Part shown: positions 54,797 through 63,526 of the stretch, one piece after another
Position numbering within the stretch: the first letter of the stretch is position 1
Layout of the letters: every line of letters starts with the position of its first letter
Source of the DNA: Aureococcus anophagefferens
Taxonomy: Eukaryota; Sar; Pelagophyceae; Pelagomonadales; Pelagomonadaceae
Reading direction: 5' to 3'
Assembly: GCF_000186865.1 (NCBI RefSeq)
Contig: NW_008705565.1
Span: 2,526,872 to 2,590,871 of the forward strand
DNA length: 64,000 nucleotides
The notes under the pieces: generated by a model
The model's database searches: none
Told to the model about the DNA's origin: nothing
Seen by the model: the letters and a program-made list of their open reading frames with translations, nothing else
Translations under genes and position numbers: made by a program

Positions 54797-57298
54797 ATGG
54801 GCGGCCGCAAAATGAACCTTCTGCAGCTGATTTGCACCCTGCACGGTGCCCTGGGCTTGCTCGGGGCCGCCCCGGGGCACCGACGCAGCGCGCTCCGGCT
54901 CCGCGCCCTGCCGGACCACCCCCAACCGCCCGCCGGCGACCTCGTGCTCATCGATGGGGATAACGTGCGCGGCAAGACGGGCTTCGGCCTCAGCGCCGAA
55001 GGGTTGGTGCATCAGGCGCGGCGCTACGCCGCGGGCGGCCAGGACGCCGTGCTCTACATCGACCACGGCCTGGCGCACGAGGCGCTGTCGCCCGGCCCCG
55101 AACCGAACTGTCGGCTCTGCTTCGCCGGCACGCAACAGTCCGCGGACGACGCCATCGCCCGCGACGTCGCCTGGCTCCTCAACGCCGACGAGTCTCTACG
55201 GCTGTCCGTCGTGACCTCCGACAGCGGTCTGGTGGCGCGGTGCCGCAAGGCCGCGCGGTCCGCGCCTAGCGGTCCGCAGCGCTTGGAGATCGCGGGGTCC
55301 ATGCGCTTCATCGACGCCGTGTTGGTCGAAGAAACCGCCAAGCCCTACGACGCACCCGCACCGAGCGACGCCGGCGACCGGCTCGCGGCCGTCGCCCGGG
55401 CCGTCGCGGTGTCCAGCGAGCGCGCGTCGCTGAAACGCGTCAAGTCGAAGCGGCGAGTGGCCAAGGCGGGCCGCGCGAAGCGCCTCGCGGCGAAGCGCGG
55501 CGCCGCGGAGATCGGCGCGCGCCTCGCCGCCAACAGCGCCGCGAACCTGGACGCCGAGGTCTTCGCGTCGACGGACGCGGAGCTCGAGGCCGCCGCGGGC
55601 GTTTTAGATCCCGCCGTCTTCGAGGCCGCGATCCGAAAGAACGGCGGCGGCGTGGCCGGCCGCGAGAAGACCTGGGAGCGGGTCCTCCGGGCCGCGTCGC
55701 TCCACGGCCGCCTGCGAAACGCCGCGGTCGACGAGCGCCACGGCCTCCTCGCGCGGTTCCAGGCCCGCGTCAACGACGGCGCGGACCGACGCGCGGACGC
55801 GAAGACGCGCGCGGGACCCGCGGCGCCGCCGGTGTTGCGCCGCAAGCCGAAGACGACGGCGCCGCGCGCGAAGCTGGACCTCCTGCGCCAGCTCGACGCG
55901 CGGCGGGCGCACGCGTCGGGCACCTGGCCGTCCGGCTTCGCGCTGTCCTCTACTTCGACGAAGCGCGACGACGACGTCTTTTTCGACCTCCCCGGCCTGC
56001 CCCGCGTCGTCGTCGTCTCGGACACGCACGGCTTCCCCATCGCGGACGTCGACGTCGCCGGCGACGTGCTGATCCACGCGGGCGACTGGGCGCTCGACGG
56101 CGCGGTCCGCGGGGCGAACCGCGCCGCCCACGAGGCCTTCGACGCCTGGCTCGCGCGCCAGGACTTTGCCCACAAGGTCGTGCTCCGCGGGAACCACGAC
56201 CCGAGCCGCGCGGACTTTCCGCTCTCGAACGCGACGTACGCGACGAAAGCCGGCCCGGTCGCGCTCCCCCTGGCGAACGGCCAGGTCTGCCGCGTCTACT
56301 GCGCGCCCCACGGCTCCTACCGCGCCTTCGGGGCGGACCTCGCGCGCGAGCTGAAGGCGGGAACGGTGGACGTCTTTTTGAGCCACGCGCCGCCGCGGGG
56401 CACGCTCGACGTCACGTACCAGGACCGTTCCGCGGGCTCGAAGCAGCTGCTAGCGACGCTCCGCGACGCCTGCGCGCGGGGCGGGCGCGCGCCGCCCCTC
56501 TGGGTCTGCGGCCACATCCACGAGGCCGCGGGCGCGGCCGAGGTCGCACTCGCCGGCGAAAAGCCGACTCTTATAGTCAACGCGGCGGCGGCGAACGCGG
56601 GCCGCGCGAAGCGCCTCGAGCGCGGCTTCGTCGCGCTGAACGTGGCGGCGCCGGGCGGCGAGCGGCCGGTGGTCGTCGAGGCTGAAACCCCGGAGGAGCT
56701 CCGCGCCCCTCCGGCGCCGGCGATCGCCGCCGACGAGGCCGCGCCGCCGCTGCTCCTGGCCGTGGACCTGGGCCTCCGCACGGTGGGCGTCGCCTGCTAC
56801 GACGCCGCCGGCGCGCTCGTCGCCTTCGCGTCCGCCGACGACGGCGACGACGGCGCGGCGGCCGTGGCCGCGGCCGCGGCGCGCTGCGGCGTGTCGCCCG
56901 CGCGGCCCGCGACGAAGGTCGTCTGCGAGGGCACGTCGCGGCGCCTCGCGGCCGAGGCCTTTGGCGCCCTCGAGGCCCGGGGCTTCGTCGCGATTTCCGC
57001 GGGCGGCGCGCCGACGCTCGTGGACCCGGAGGACTGGCGCTCGGCGGTTTTGGCGCCCAAGGAGCGGCTCGACGCGAAGAAGGCCAAGCACGCCGCGCGG
57101 CTCATCGCGCGCCAGCTCGCCGACGACCTGCCGGGCTGGGCCGCGCGGGACCTGACGACGGACGCGGCGGAGGCCGTCGTCCTCGGCGCCTGGGCCGCGA
57201 CGGAGCTCGGCTGGCGCGCCGGCGCCGTCGGCCGCCGCTTCTCGAACGGCGACCTCCGCCACGTGGCGAAGCGCGCGGACGTCGCCGTCGCGCGCTAG
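54797..57298 (+). CDS. Three-domain protein: NYN/YacP-like RNase, metallophosphoesterase and RNase H/RuvC-like fold
   Basis: 833 residues. The leader (MNLLQLICTLHGALGLLG) is a signal peptide, so plastid or secretory targeting is likely. Residues about 45-180 form a NYN/YacP-type PIN-like domain (LVLIDGDNVRGKTGFG; later VVTSDSGLVARCR), an RNase fold. Residues about 400-610 form a calcineurin-like phosphoesterase with metal motifs VVVSDTHGFP, HAGDWALDG, LRGNHDPS, SHAPPRG and CGHIHEAAG. Residues about 650-833 look RuvC/RNase H-like: LLAVDLGLRTVGVAC, VVCEG, and TTDAAEAVVLGAW supply possible Asp, Glu and Asp ligands. All three sites look intact. An organellar RNA or DNA processing role is inferred. 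Confidence 0.8.
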   Translation: MGGRKMNLLQLICTLHGALGLLGAAPGHRRSALRLRALPDHPQPPAGDLVLIDGDNVRGKTGFGLSAEGLVHQARRYAAGGQDAVLYIDHGLAHEALSPGPEPNCRLCFAGTQQSADDAIARDVAWLLNADESLRLSVVTSDSGLVARCRKAARSAPSGPQRLEIAGSMRFIDAVLVEETAKPYDAPAPSDAGDRLAAVARAVAVSSERASLKRVKSKRRVAKAGRAKRLAAKRGAAEIGARLAANSAANLDAEVFASTDAELEAAAGVLDPAVFEAAIRKNGGGVAGREKTWERVLRAASLHGRLRNAAVDERHGLLARFQARVNDGADRRADAKTRAGPAAPPVLRRKPKTTAPRAKLDLLRQLDARRAHASGTWPSGFALSSTSTKRDDDVFFDLPGLPRVVVVSDTHGFPIADVDVAGDVLIHAGDWALDGAVRGANRAAHEAFDAWLARQDFAHKVVLRGNHDPSRADFPLSNATYATKAGPVALPLANGQVCRVYCAPHGSYRAFGADLARELKAGTVDVFLSHAPPRGTLDVTYQDRSAGSKQLLATLRDACARGGRAPPLWVCGHIHEAAGAAEVALAGEKPTLIVNAAAANAGRAKRLERGFVALNVAAPGGERPVVVEAETPEELRAPPAPAIAADEAAPPLLLAVDLGLRTVGVACYDAAGALVAFASADDGDDGAAAVAAAAARCGVSPARPATKVVCEGTSRRLAAEAFGALEARGFVAISAGGAPTLVDPEDWRSAVLAPKERLDAKKAKHAARLIARQLADDLPGWAARDLTTDAAEAVVLGAWAATELGWRAGAVGRRFSNGDLRHVAKRADVAVAR

Positions 57299-57388
57299 GC
57301 TTGTCGTTCCTACTAGGTGTTCTATGCTTGCTTTGGTATTCCGCGGGGGGAGGGGGCGCGCCGCGGGCGGCGGGCCCCGCGCGGCCGC

Positions 57389-58144
57389 CTACGCCGTGGA
57401 CGCTCGCTGCGCGAGGACGCCCGTGATGCGGTAGGAGAGCGCGAAGAGCTTCGACTGGAGCGCCTGGAGCTCGTCGGGCGCGAGGGCGTCGACGGGCGCC
57501 CGCTCGAGCGCGAGGCCGAGCGCGTCGACGACGTCCTTCGGGCTCCGCTCGGGCGCGGCCGCGGGCGGCGCCGCGGCGGCGGCGGCGGCGGGCGACGGCG
57601 CGCGGCGCCGGGGGCCCGGCGGCGACGACGACGCGCTGCCCGCCGTCGCCGACTCGTCGCCCGACGCCTCGACGGCCGCGAAGACGGACAGGAGGCCGCT
57701 CGCGGCCGCGCGCTCCTCGTCGGACCGTGACGGCGCCCTGGGCGCGGGCCGCGGCCGCTTCGCCGGCGGCGACGTCGACACGCGGGGCTCCGCCGCCGCG
57801 GGCGCACCGGGCGCCGCCGCGGCGTAGCCCGCGGCGTAGATGGACTGCGTCGTCGGCTTGGCGTACTCGGCCATGTCGAGGCTCCCGAGCGGGATCGGCA
57901 CGCGCGTCGACCGCCGCGTGCCCTCGGGCCGCTCCTTCGCCGCGGGCGGCGCGGGCCGCTTCGCCGGCGCGGGCGGCGCGCCCCGCGCACCGTCGGCCGC
58001 CCGGGGCGGCGCCGCGGCCTCGTCGGGCGTCGGCGCGTAATGAGGCGAGAAGATGGACACGGGCGCCTTGGCGTACTCGCTCATGTTCATCGGGCGCGCG
58101 ATGGGCGCGCGCGTCGAGCGCCGCGGCTCGACCTGCCCCATCAT
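57389..58144 (-). CDS. Hypothetical protein with two STR-P/EYAK repeats
   Basis: 251 residues from the ATG at 58144. The sequence contains two copies of a motif: RRSTRAPI with MSEYAKAPVSIFSPHYA, and RRSTRVPI with MAEYAKPTTQSIYAAGYA. Pro/Ala-rich linkers and KRPRP-type nuclear localisation patches lie between. A C-terminal helix (PDELQALQSKLFALSYRIT) may be a coiled coil. No known domain is recognised. RSTRxP motifs resemble those in chromatin or retroelement-adjacent disordered proteins, but that is not evidence of function. Confidence 0.6.
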   Translation of the reverse strand: MMGQVEPRRSTRAPIARPMNMSEYAKAPVSIFSPHYAPTPDEAAAPPRAADGARGAPPAPAKRPAPPAAKERPEGTRRSTRVPIPLGSLDMAEYAKPTTQSIYAAGYAAAAPGAPAAAEPRVSTSPPAKRPRPAPRAPSRSDEERAAASGLLSVFAAVEASGDESATAGSASSSPPGPRRRAPSPAAAAAAAPPAAAPERSPKDVVDALGLALERAPVDALAPDELQALQSKLFALSYRITGVLAQRASTA

Positions 58145-58585
58145 CCTCGCCGCCTTCGAATGCTTGGTCGCGGCCGAAATCGTCGGCGTCGACAACACTG
58201 ACGTTCCACGCGTCAACGATACGGCGGCACAGCGGCGGCGAGCGGGCGGGCCCCGACGTCGACGAGGGCGACGACGCGTGCGCTGCTGCGTCGGCGGCGC
58301 GTCGAGGCGCGACAAGGGCTTAGACTTCCGAGGCGCGACGACGCGACGACAGAGCCTCAGGTGTTGCACGAGAGCCGAGCTTGCAAGGGCAAGGCTCTGC
58401 GGGCCCGGACAAAAAGATTCGAGCCTGCATTGAACACATCTTGCTGGGCAGTTTGCTGCCCCCAACTTCACGTATCCGGGGCAGCAAGCTGTTCGTTTTG
58501 CCGGGAACAGGACTGCTGGTGCGGCCCGGGGCGGTGCTCGTCGGGTGCCGCGGCGGCCGGGAGCGGTGGTCGTGCCCCTGGCGCC
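58145..58585. promoter_or_regulatory. Divergent intergenic region upstream of the SH3/EMAP gene
   Basis: About 441 bp, less GC-rich than coding DNA in part. The downstream reading frame is open from 58361, but no signal, domain or ATG context supports coding before the ATG at 58586. A short inverted repeat (GGGCAG and CTGCCC around 58446-58462) is noted without further meaning. It probably holds both promoters. Confidence 0.45.
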
Positions 58586-61500
58586 ATGCCGGCCTACTAC
58601 GCGCGGGCGCTCTACGACTACGCGCCGGCGGCGGGCGAGGACGAGCTCGCCCTCGTCAAGGGCGAGTTGGTGGAGGTGGTGAGCACGGAAGACGACGACT
58701 GGTGGCGCGGCCGCGCGCGGGGGCTCGAGGGCGACTTCCCCGCGAGTTACGTCGAGGTCGTCGACGGCCCCGACGAGGAGATCGCCGAGGACGGCGGCCT
58801 GAGCCTCGACGGCGGCGGGTCGTACGAGGAGCCCGCGACGCCCGAGGAGGAGCTCATGCCCGCGGCGCCGCCGCCGGAGGACGCCGAGCCCGCGCCGCCG
58901 CCCGTGGAAGATTTAGGCGACCTGCCCCCGGACTGGGAGTCCGCCGAGGACGACGCCGGCGAGACCTACTATTGGAACGTGAAGACGAACGAGACGTCGT
59001 GGACGAAGCCGGCGGCCGACCCGCCGAAGCCGCGCGCGGCGCCGCCGCCGCCGAAGCGGCCCGAGGGCACGCCGCCGAAGAAGGCGCCCCACGCGGGCCG
59101 CTCTTTAAAACCGACGACGCCCGAGAAGGCGCCCGAGCGGCCCGAGGAGGACCAGCCGCGCGGCGGCCTCCGCGGCATGCAGAAGGCGCTCGCGCGCGCC
59201 GAGGCCGAGTCGCAGCAGCTCGAGGAGGAGGCCGAAGCCATGCGCCGGCTCAAGGTCGAGGGCACGGAAAACGCGGCCCAGGACAGCGAGCGGGCCCAGG
59301 CGCTCGTGCGCCAGCTCGAGGCCGCCGCGTCCGCGGCCGAGCGCCGCCAGGCCGCCGCCGAGGCCGCGGCGCGCGACGCCGAGGCCGCGCGGGCCCGCGA
59401 GGAGGCGCGGGCCATCGAGGCCCAGCGGGAGGCGACGGCGGCCCAGGCCGCGGCCAAGTCCGTCACGCCCGCGGTGCCCGACACCGCGACGATCGACCTG
59501 ATCGCCAAGGTCGTCAACGAGCGCATCAAGGCCGAGTTCGAGGAGCGCGACACGGTCATCCAGTCCGTGCGCGTCGCCATGGAGCGCCTGCGCCACGAGC
59601 TGCTCTCCCAGCAGGAGCTCCTCAGCGCGCGCACGGAGAAGCGGTCGCGGGCCCGCCACGCGGCGAGCCAGGCGCCGCGGAGCTCCCGGTCCGAGAACAG
59701 CGCGATGTCGAAGATGGACGAGCGCGCGCAGCACCGCCAGGCCGCGTCGAAGCTCCGCCTGCCCCGCGTGAAGACGCGGCCCCAGCCCAAGACCGCCGAC
59801 GCCGAGTCTCGCATGCCCGAGCCCAAGAAGTACGTGCCCCGCCATTTGGACGCCGGGGAACCGGCCTTCGACGAGAATTTGCCGCGAGTCGCCAACCTCG
59901 CGTCCCACGACAAGGCGCGGCGCGTCCACGAGACCAAGGCCGTGCGCACGCTCGCGGCCCAGGCCGCCGTGCGCTACGCCAAGTGCAAGTCGACGGTCTT
60001 CGCGCCCGACGGCGCGGAGCGGGCGCCCGCGGAGGCGCCCGAGTCGAACCTCTGGCTCGAGCACGTCCATGGGTATGCCGGCGAGCCGCCGCGCAAGGGC
60101 ACCTTCGGCGGCCGCAACGCCGTCTGGATGAAGGACGGCGCCACGGCCGTGTTCCCCGCCGCGGCGTTGGTCGTCGTCCACGACCCGCCGAGGAACCAGC
60201 AGCGGTTCTTCAACGGCCACGCGGCGTCGGGCGAGGCCGTCACGGCCGTGAGCCGCCACCCGCGCTACGACGTCTTCGCGTCGGGCCAGGCCGGGCGGCG
60301 CCCCAAGGTCTGCATCTGGAAGCTCGGCGACGAGAAGGCGATCGAGCCCGTCGCGGATTTACAATTGCCCCAGGGGTCGCGCCACGTGTCCCACCTACGG
60401 TTCTCGCCCTGCGGCCACCTGCTCCTGTCCATGTGCGCCGACGAGTCCCACACCTTCACGCTCTGGGACTGGCAGCGCGCGGCGCCGCTCGTGTCGCAGC
60501 GCGCGGGCAACGCGGCGGTCTTCGGCGTCGAGTTCCACCCGGCGCTCTACTCCATCACGTCCCCCGTGGGGCCGGACCACCCGGACTTCCGCGTGGGCAA
60601 CCTGCAGCCCGACGAGGCCCAGTACACGCTGTCGACCTGCGGCGTGCGCAACGTCAAGTTCTGGACCGTGACCTGCGTCGCCCGTCCCAGCGCCGCGGGC
60701 GCGCCCGGCCAGCTCCCCGGCGGCGGCGGCGCGTCGACGTCGCCGCGGCACAAGCGCGGGTCCGTGTCCGGCTTCGCGCCGCCGACGCAGTGGAAGGTCG
60801 AGGGCAACGCGGCGCCCGTGGGCCGCCACCCGGAGCTGCAGCACGTGACGTTCACGGCCATGGCCGCGGCGGTGGACACGGAGGACCACCGGTCCGGGCC
60901 CGCCATGCCCCTCGGGCGCTACGTGCTCGCGACGGACCGCGGCGCGGTCTGCGTCTGGCAGCAGCTCGAGGACGACGCGTTCCCGCGCGACCAGCAGGTC
61001 GACGTCGTCGACGGCAACGCGAGCCCGATGATGTTCGTGCGCTGGCTCGCGCGCGGCAAGTGCGTCGCGCTCCACGGCACGGCCCACGACGGCGCCGTGC
61101 TCGACGTGGCCTGCGCGGCGGGCTCCGCGCTCCGGGGCGGCCGCGCGGCGCGCGTCGCGACGGCGGGCCGCGACGGCAAGGTCAAGCTCTGGCTCCTCGC
61201 GTCCACGGCGGGGCCCGGCGCGATCCGCGACGCGCCCATCGTCCAGGTCGGCGAGCTCCTCGTGGCCGCGCAGGCGCCGCTGTTGGGCGCGCCCCGGTCG
61301 CTCTGCTGGGACGACGCGGAGACGAAGCTCCTCGTGGGCACGCAGGGCAACGCGCTCGCCGTCGTCGAGGCGACGCTCGCGTCGTCGGCGGCCGTCGACG
61401 GCTCCGCCGAGTCGCCGGAGCAGGCGCAGAAGGCCTACGCGGCGGGCTTCGGCGACTGCGCGCGCGAGGCCCAGGCCGCGCACGCGGGCTTGGGCCTCGC

Positions 61501-62509
61501 GATCTTCCACCACGGCCACGTGGGGCGCGTCAACATGCTCGCGGCCCACCCGTCCTTGCCCGTCATGGCGTCCGTGGGCAACGACCGCACGCTCCGGCTC
61601 TGGGACAACACGGACCGGCGCCTCGCGCAGCTCCTGCGCCTGCCCGACCGCGCGACGGCCGTCGCGTTCCACCCGGACGGCGCGTGGCTCGCGCTGGGCA
61701 CGGAGAGCGGCGACCTGCTGCTGGCGACGTGCGAGTCGGGCGCGGGGCCGTCGGCGCGGGGCTGGGCCGTCGTCCAGCGCCGCAAGTGCGCGGCCAAGGG
61801 CAAGACCGCGAAGCCGCCCGGCGCGGCGCAGAAGGTCGAGCACAAGGGCGGCCACGTCGTGCTCACGAACGCCGCCGAGGGCCACGGCGGCGACGAGACG
61901 AACGCGGCGGGCGTCGCGGCGCCGCGCGAGCAGGAGAAGCGCTGCGCGGTGACGGACCTCAAGTTCTCGCCCGACGGCGCGAATTTGGCCGCGTGCTGCA
62001 TGGACAAGTCCATCTACGTCTTCGCGGCGGACGCGGCCTACAAGCGGCGCCTCGTGCTCAAGGGCCACAGCTCCACGCCCCTCCACCTCGACTTTTCGGT
62101 GGAGGGCGCCATCCTCCAGACGAACGACGCCGCGCACGAGGTGTTGTTCTGGGACGTCGCGCGCGGCAAGCAGATCACGAACGCGTACTCCCTCAGGAAC
62201 ACGCAGTGGGCGTCGTGGACCTGCGCGCTGGGCTGGCCCGTCCAGGGCATCTTCGACGCGGAGACGGAGGCCCACAGCCACGAGATCGCCGCCGTCTGCC
62301 GGTCGAACAAGTCCGACGTCGTCGTCGCGCCGGGCGCGAACAACGTGCTCCGCCTCATGAAGTTCCCGTCGATGCGCGGCTGCGCGTCGAAGAACTACGG
62401 CTGCCACCGCGACCAGATCTCCTCCCTCGCCTTCCACGCCGACGACGCCAAGTGCCTCTCCGTCGGCGGCAAGGACGCGACCATCGCCCTCTGGGCCCAC
62501 TTCACCTAG
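58586..62509 (+). CDS. SH3 / WW / coiled-coil / EMAP-like WD40 protein
   Basis: 1307 residues from the ATG at 58586, directly followed by an SH3 domain (ARALYDYAPAAGEDELALVK, then DDDWWRGRARGLEGDFPASY). A WW domain follows (LPPDWESAEDDAGETYYWNV), then a long Ala/Glu/Arg coiled coil (about residues 190-380). The rest is an EMAP (EML)-type double propeller: HELP-like region, then WD repeats such as KVCIWKLGDEK, TFTLWDWQRAA, DGKVKLWLLAS, DRTLRLWDNTD and ATIALWAHFT at the very end. EMAP proteins bind microtubules; SH3 and WW additions suggest a cytoskeletal scaffold. The fusion is unusual. Confidence 0.88.
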   Translation: MPAYYARALYDYAPAAGEDELALVKGELVEVVSTEDDDWWRGRARGLEGDFPASYVEVVDGPDEEIAEDGGLSLDGGGSYEEPATPEEELMPAAPPPEDAEPAPPPVEDLGDLPPDWESAEDDAGETYYWNVKTNETSWTKPAADPPKPRAAPPPPKRPEGTPPKKAPHAGRSLKPTTPEKAPERPEEDQPRGGLRGMQKALARAEAESQQLEEEAEAMRRLKVEGTENAAQDSERAQALVRQLEAAASAAERRQAAAEAAARDAEAARAREEARAIEAQREATAAQAAAKSVTPAVPDTATIDLIAKVVNERIKAEFEERDTVIQSVRVAMERLRHELLSQQELLSARTEKRSRARHAASQAPRSSRSENSAMSKMDERAQHRQAASKLRLPRVKTRPQPKTADAESRMPEPKKYVPRHLDAGEPAFDENLPRVANLASHDKARRVHETKAVRTLAAQAAVRYAKCKSTVFAPDGAERAPAEAPESNLWLEHVHGYAGEPPRKGTFGGRNAVWMKDGATAVFPAAALVVVHDPPRNQQRFFNGHAASGEAVTAVSRHPRYDVFASGQAGRRPKVCIWKLGDEKAIEPVADLQLPQGSRHVSHLRFSPCGHLLLSMCADESHTFTLWDWQRAAPLVSQRAGNAAVFGVEFHPALYSITSPVGPDHPDFRVGNLQPDEAQYTLSTCGVRNVKFWTVTCVARPSAAGAPGQLPGGGGASTSPRHKRGSVSGFAPPTQWKVEGNAAPVGRHPELQHVTFTAMAAAVDTEDHRSGPAMPLGRYVLATDRGAVCVWQQLEDDAFPRDQQVDVVDGNASPMMFVRWLARGKCVALHGTAHDGAVLDVACAAGSALRGGRAARVATAGRDGKVKLWLLASTAGPGAIRDAPIVQVGELLVAAQAPLLGAPRSLCWDDAETKLLVGTQGNALAVVEATLASSAAVDGSAESPEQAQKAYAAGFGDCAREAQAAHAGLGLAIFHHGHVGRVNMLAAHPSLPVMASVGNDRTLRLWDNTDRRLAQLLRLPDRATAVAFHPDGAWLALGTESGDLLLATCESGAGPSARGWAVVQRRKCAAKGKTAKPPGAAQKVEHKGGHVVLTNAAEGHGGDETNAAGVAAPREQEKRCAVTDLKFSPDGANLAACCMDKSIYVFAADAAYKRRLVLKGHSSTPLHLDFSVEGAILQTNDAAHEVLFWDVARGKQITNAYSLRNTQWASWTCALGWPVQGIFDAETEAHSHEIAAVCRSNKSDVVVAPGANNVLRLMKFPSMRGCASKNYGCHRDQISSLAFHADDAKCLSVGGKDATIALWAHFT

Positions 62510-62572
62510 GCGGCGCCGATTCGTCGTGTCGCCGCCTCCGCCTCCCCCAGCTTCGAGCCCCCAGCACCACCC

Positions 62573-63454
62573 TTACGCCCCCTCTCTTTGCGTTTCCTCG
62601 ATCGCGGCGGCGAGCCACGGCGGCAGCGGCGCGTCGGGTTTCGCGGACGCCTCGAAGCGCCACGTCGCGGGGCACCGGCCCGCGGGCGCGTGCGCGTAGC
62701 CCGGGCCCGGGCTCGTCGCCTCGAAGGCGCCGACGAAGCGGAGGCCCTTGGGAGCGAGGTCGCGGCAGTCGCCCGCAAAGGCGTCCGGCCCGCGCGCGCA
62801 GAGCGTCACGCGCGCCTCGCGCCGGCCCCGGGCCTTGCCCGCGGCGAGCGCGGCGCGCAGGGACTCGAGCACGGCCGCGACGAGCGCCCGGTTCGACTTT
62901 GGGTTCGACTCCCCGGTGTGCGGGTAGTTGAACTCGAAAATCGTCGCCTTCGTCGGCGGCAGCGGCTCCGTCGCGTCGACGTCGAAGGACACGTCGCCGG
63001 TCTCGGCGAAGGCCTCGAGCGCGTCGAGGCCGTGCTCCGTGAAGATCGTCTCCTCGTCGTCGGGCGTCGTGGCCCAGATCTTCCAGCGGGGCCGCGCGCG
63101 CTGCAGCGCCAAGGCGTAGGAGAAGTCGCCCTCGCCGAGGAGCAGCACGGACTCGTGTTCGCCGTCGGCCGGGCGGCCGGCGTCGGAGGAGCGCTCATCC
63201 GCCCGGCGGCCGGCGCCGGAGGAGCGCTCCTCCGCCCGGCGGCCGGCGCCGGAGGAGCTCGAGGGCGGCGCTGCGGCTGCCGCTGATGCTGGTGCTGCGG
63301 CTGGCGCTGCGGTTCGTGGCGCTGCGCCGGGTGCTGCTGGCGGCAGCACGAGCTGGCCGCTCTTCTCGAGCGACAGGAGCGCGTCGTAGACGCGCCGCTT
63401 GGCCTGCGTGCGGCGCCGGGCGTCGCGCCGCCGGCGACGGATGCTAGTGCGCAT
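62573..63454 (-). CDS. BMT5-like (DUF2431) Rossmann methyltransferase
   Basis: 293 residues from the ATG at 63454; an ATG at 63472 adds six. After a basic leader (MRTSIRRRRRDARRRTQAKR) and a repetitive Ser/Gly/Arg linker comes the conserved domain: SVLLLGEGDFSYALALQRA, ATTPDDEETIFTEHG, and IFEFNYPHTGESNPKSNRAL. This GEGDFS plus FNxPHTG pair defines the BMT5 family, 25S rRNA uridine-N3 methyltransferases in yeast. Nucleolar location is consistent with the basic leader. Confidence 0.85.
   Translation of the reverse strand: MRTSIRRRRRDARRRTQAKRRVYDALLSLEKSGQLVLPPAAPGAAPRTAAPAAAPASAAAAAPPSSSSGAGRRAEERSSGAGRRADERSSDAGRPADGEHESVLLLGEGDFSYALALQRARPRWKIWATTPDDEETIFTEHGLDALEAFAETGDVSFDVDATEPLPPTKATIFEFNYPHTGESNPKSNRALVAAVLESLRAALAAGKARGRREARVTLCARGPDAFAGDCRDLAPKGLRFVGAFEATSPGPGYAHAPAGRCPATWRFEASAKPDAPLPPWLAAAIEETQREGA
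63172..63260 (-). repeat. 33-bp tandem repeat in the BMT5-like linker
   Basis: GGCGGCCGG begins at 63172, 63205 and 63238, a 33-bp period (11 codons) encoding SSGAGRRAEER-type units. The copies are nearly identical. Confidence 0.85.
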
Positions 63455-63526
63455 CGTGAATGAGCTCGCCACAAGAGCTGCTCTTTGCCTTCAACCAACG
63501 AGCCTTTTAGCCCTCCCCGCGGACGC

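Noticed and set aside
58446..58462. CTGGGCAG followed by CTGCCC looks like paired family A ends.
   Set aside because: The two are only a few bases apart with no body or duplication between them; likely chance in GC-rich DNA.
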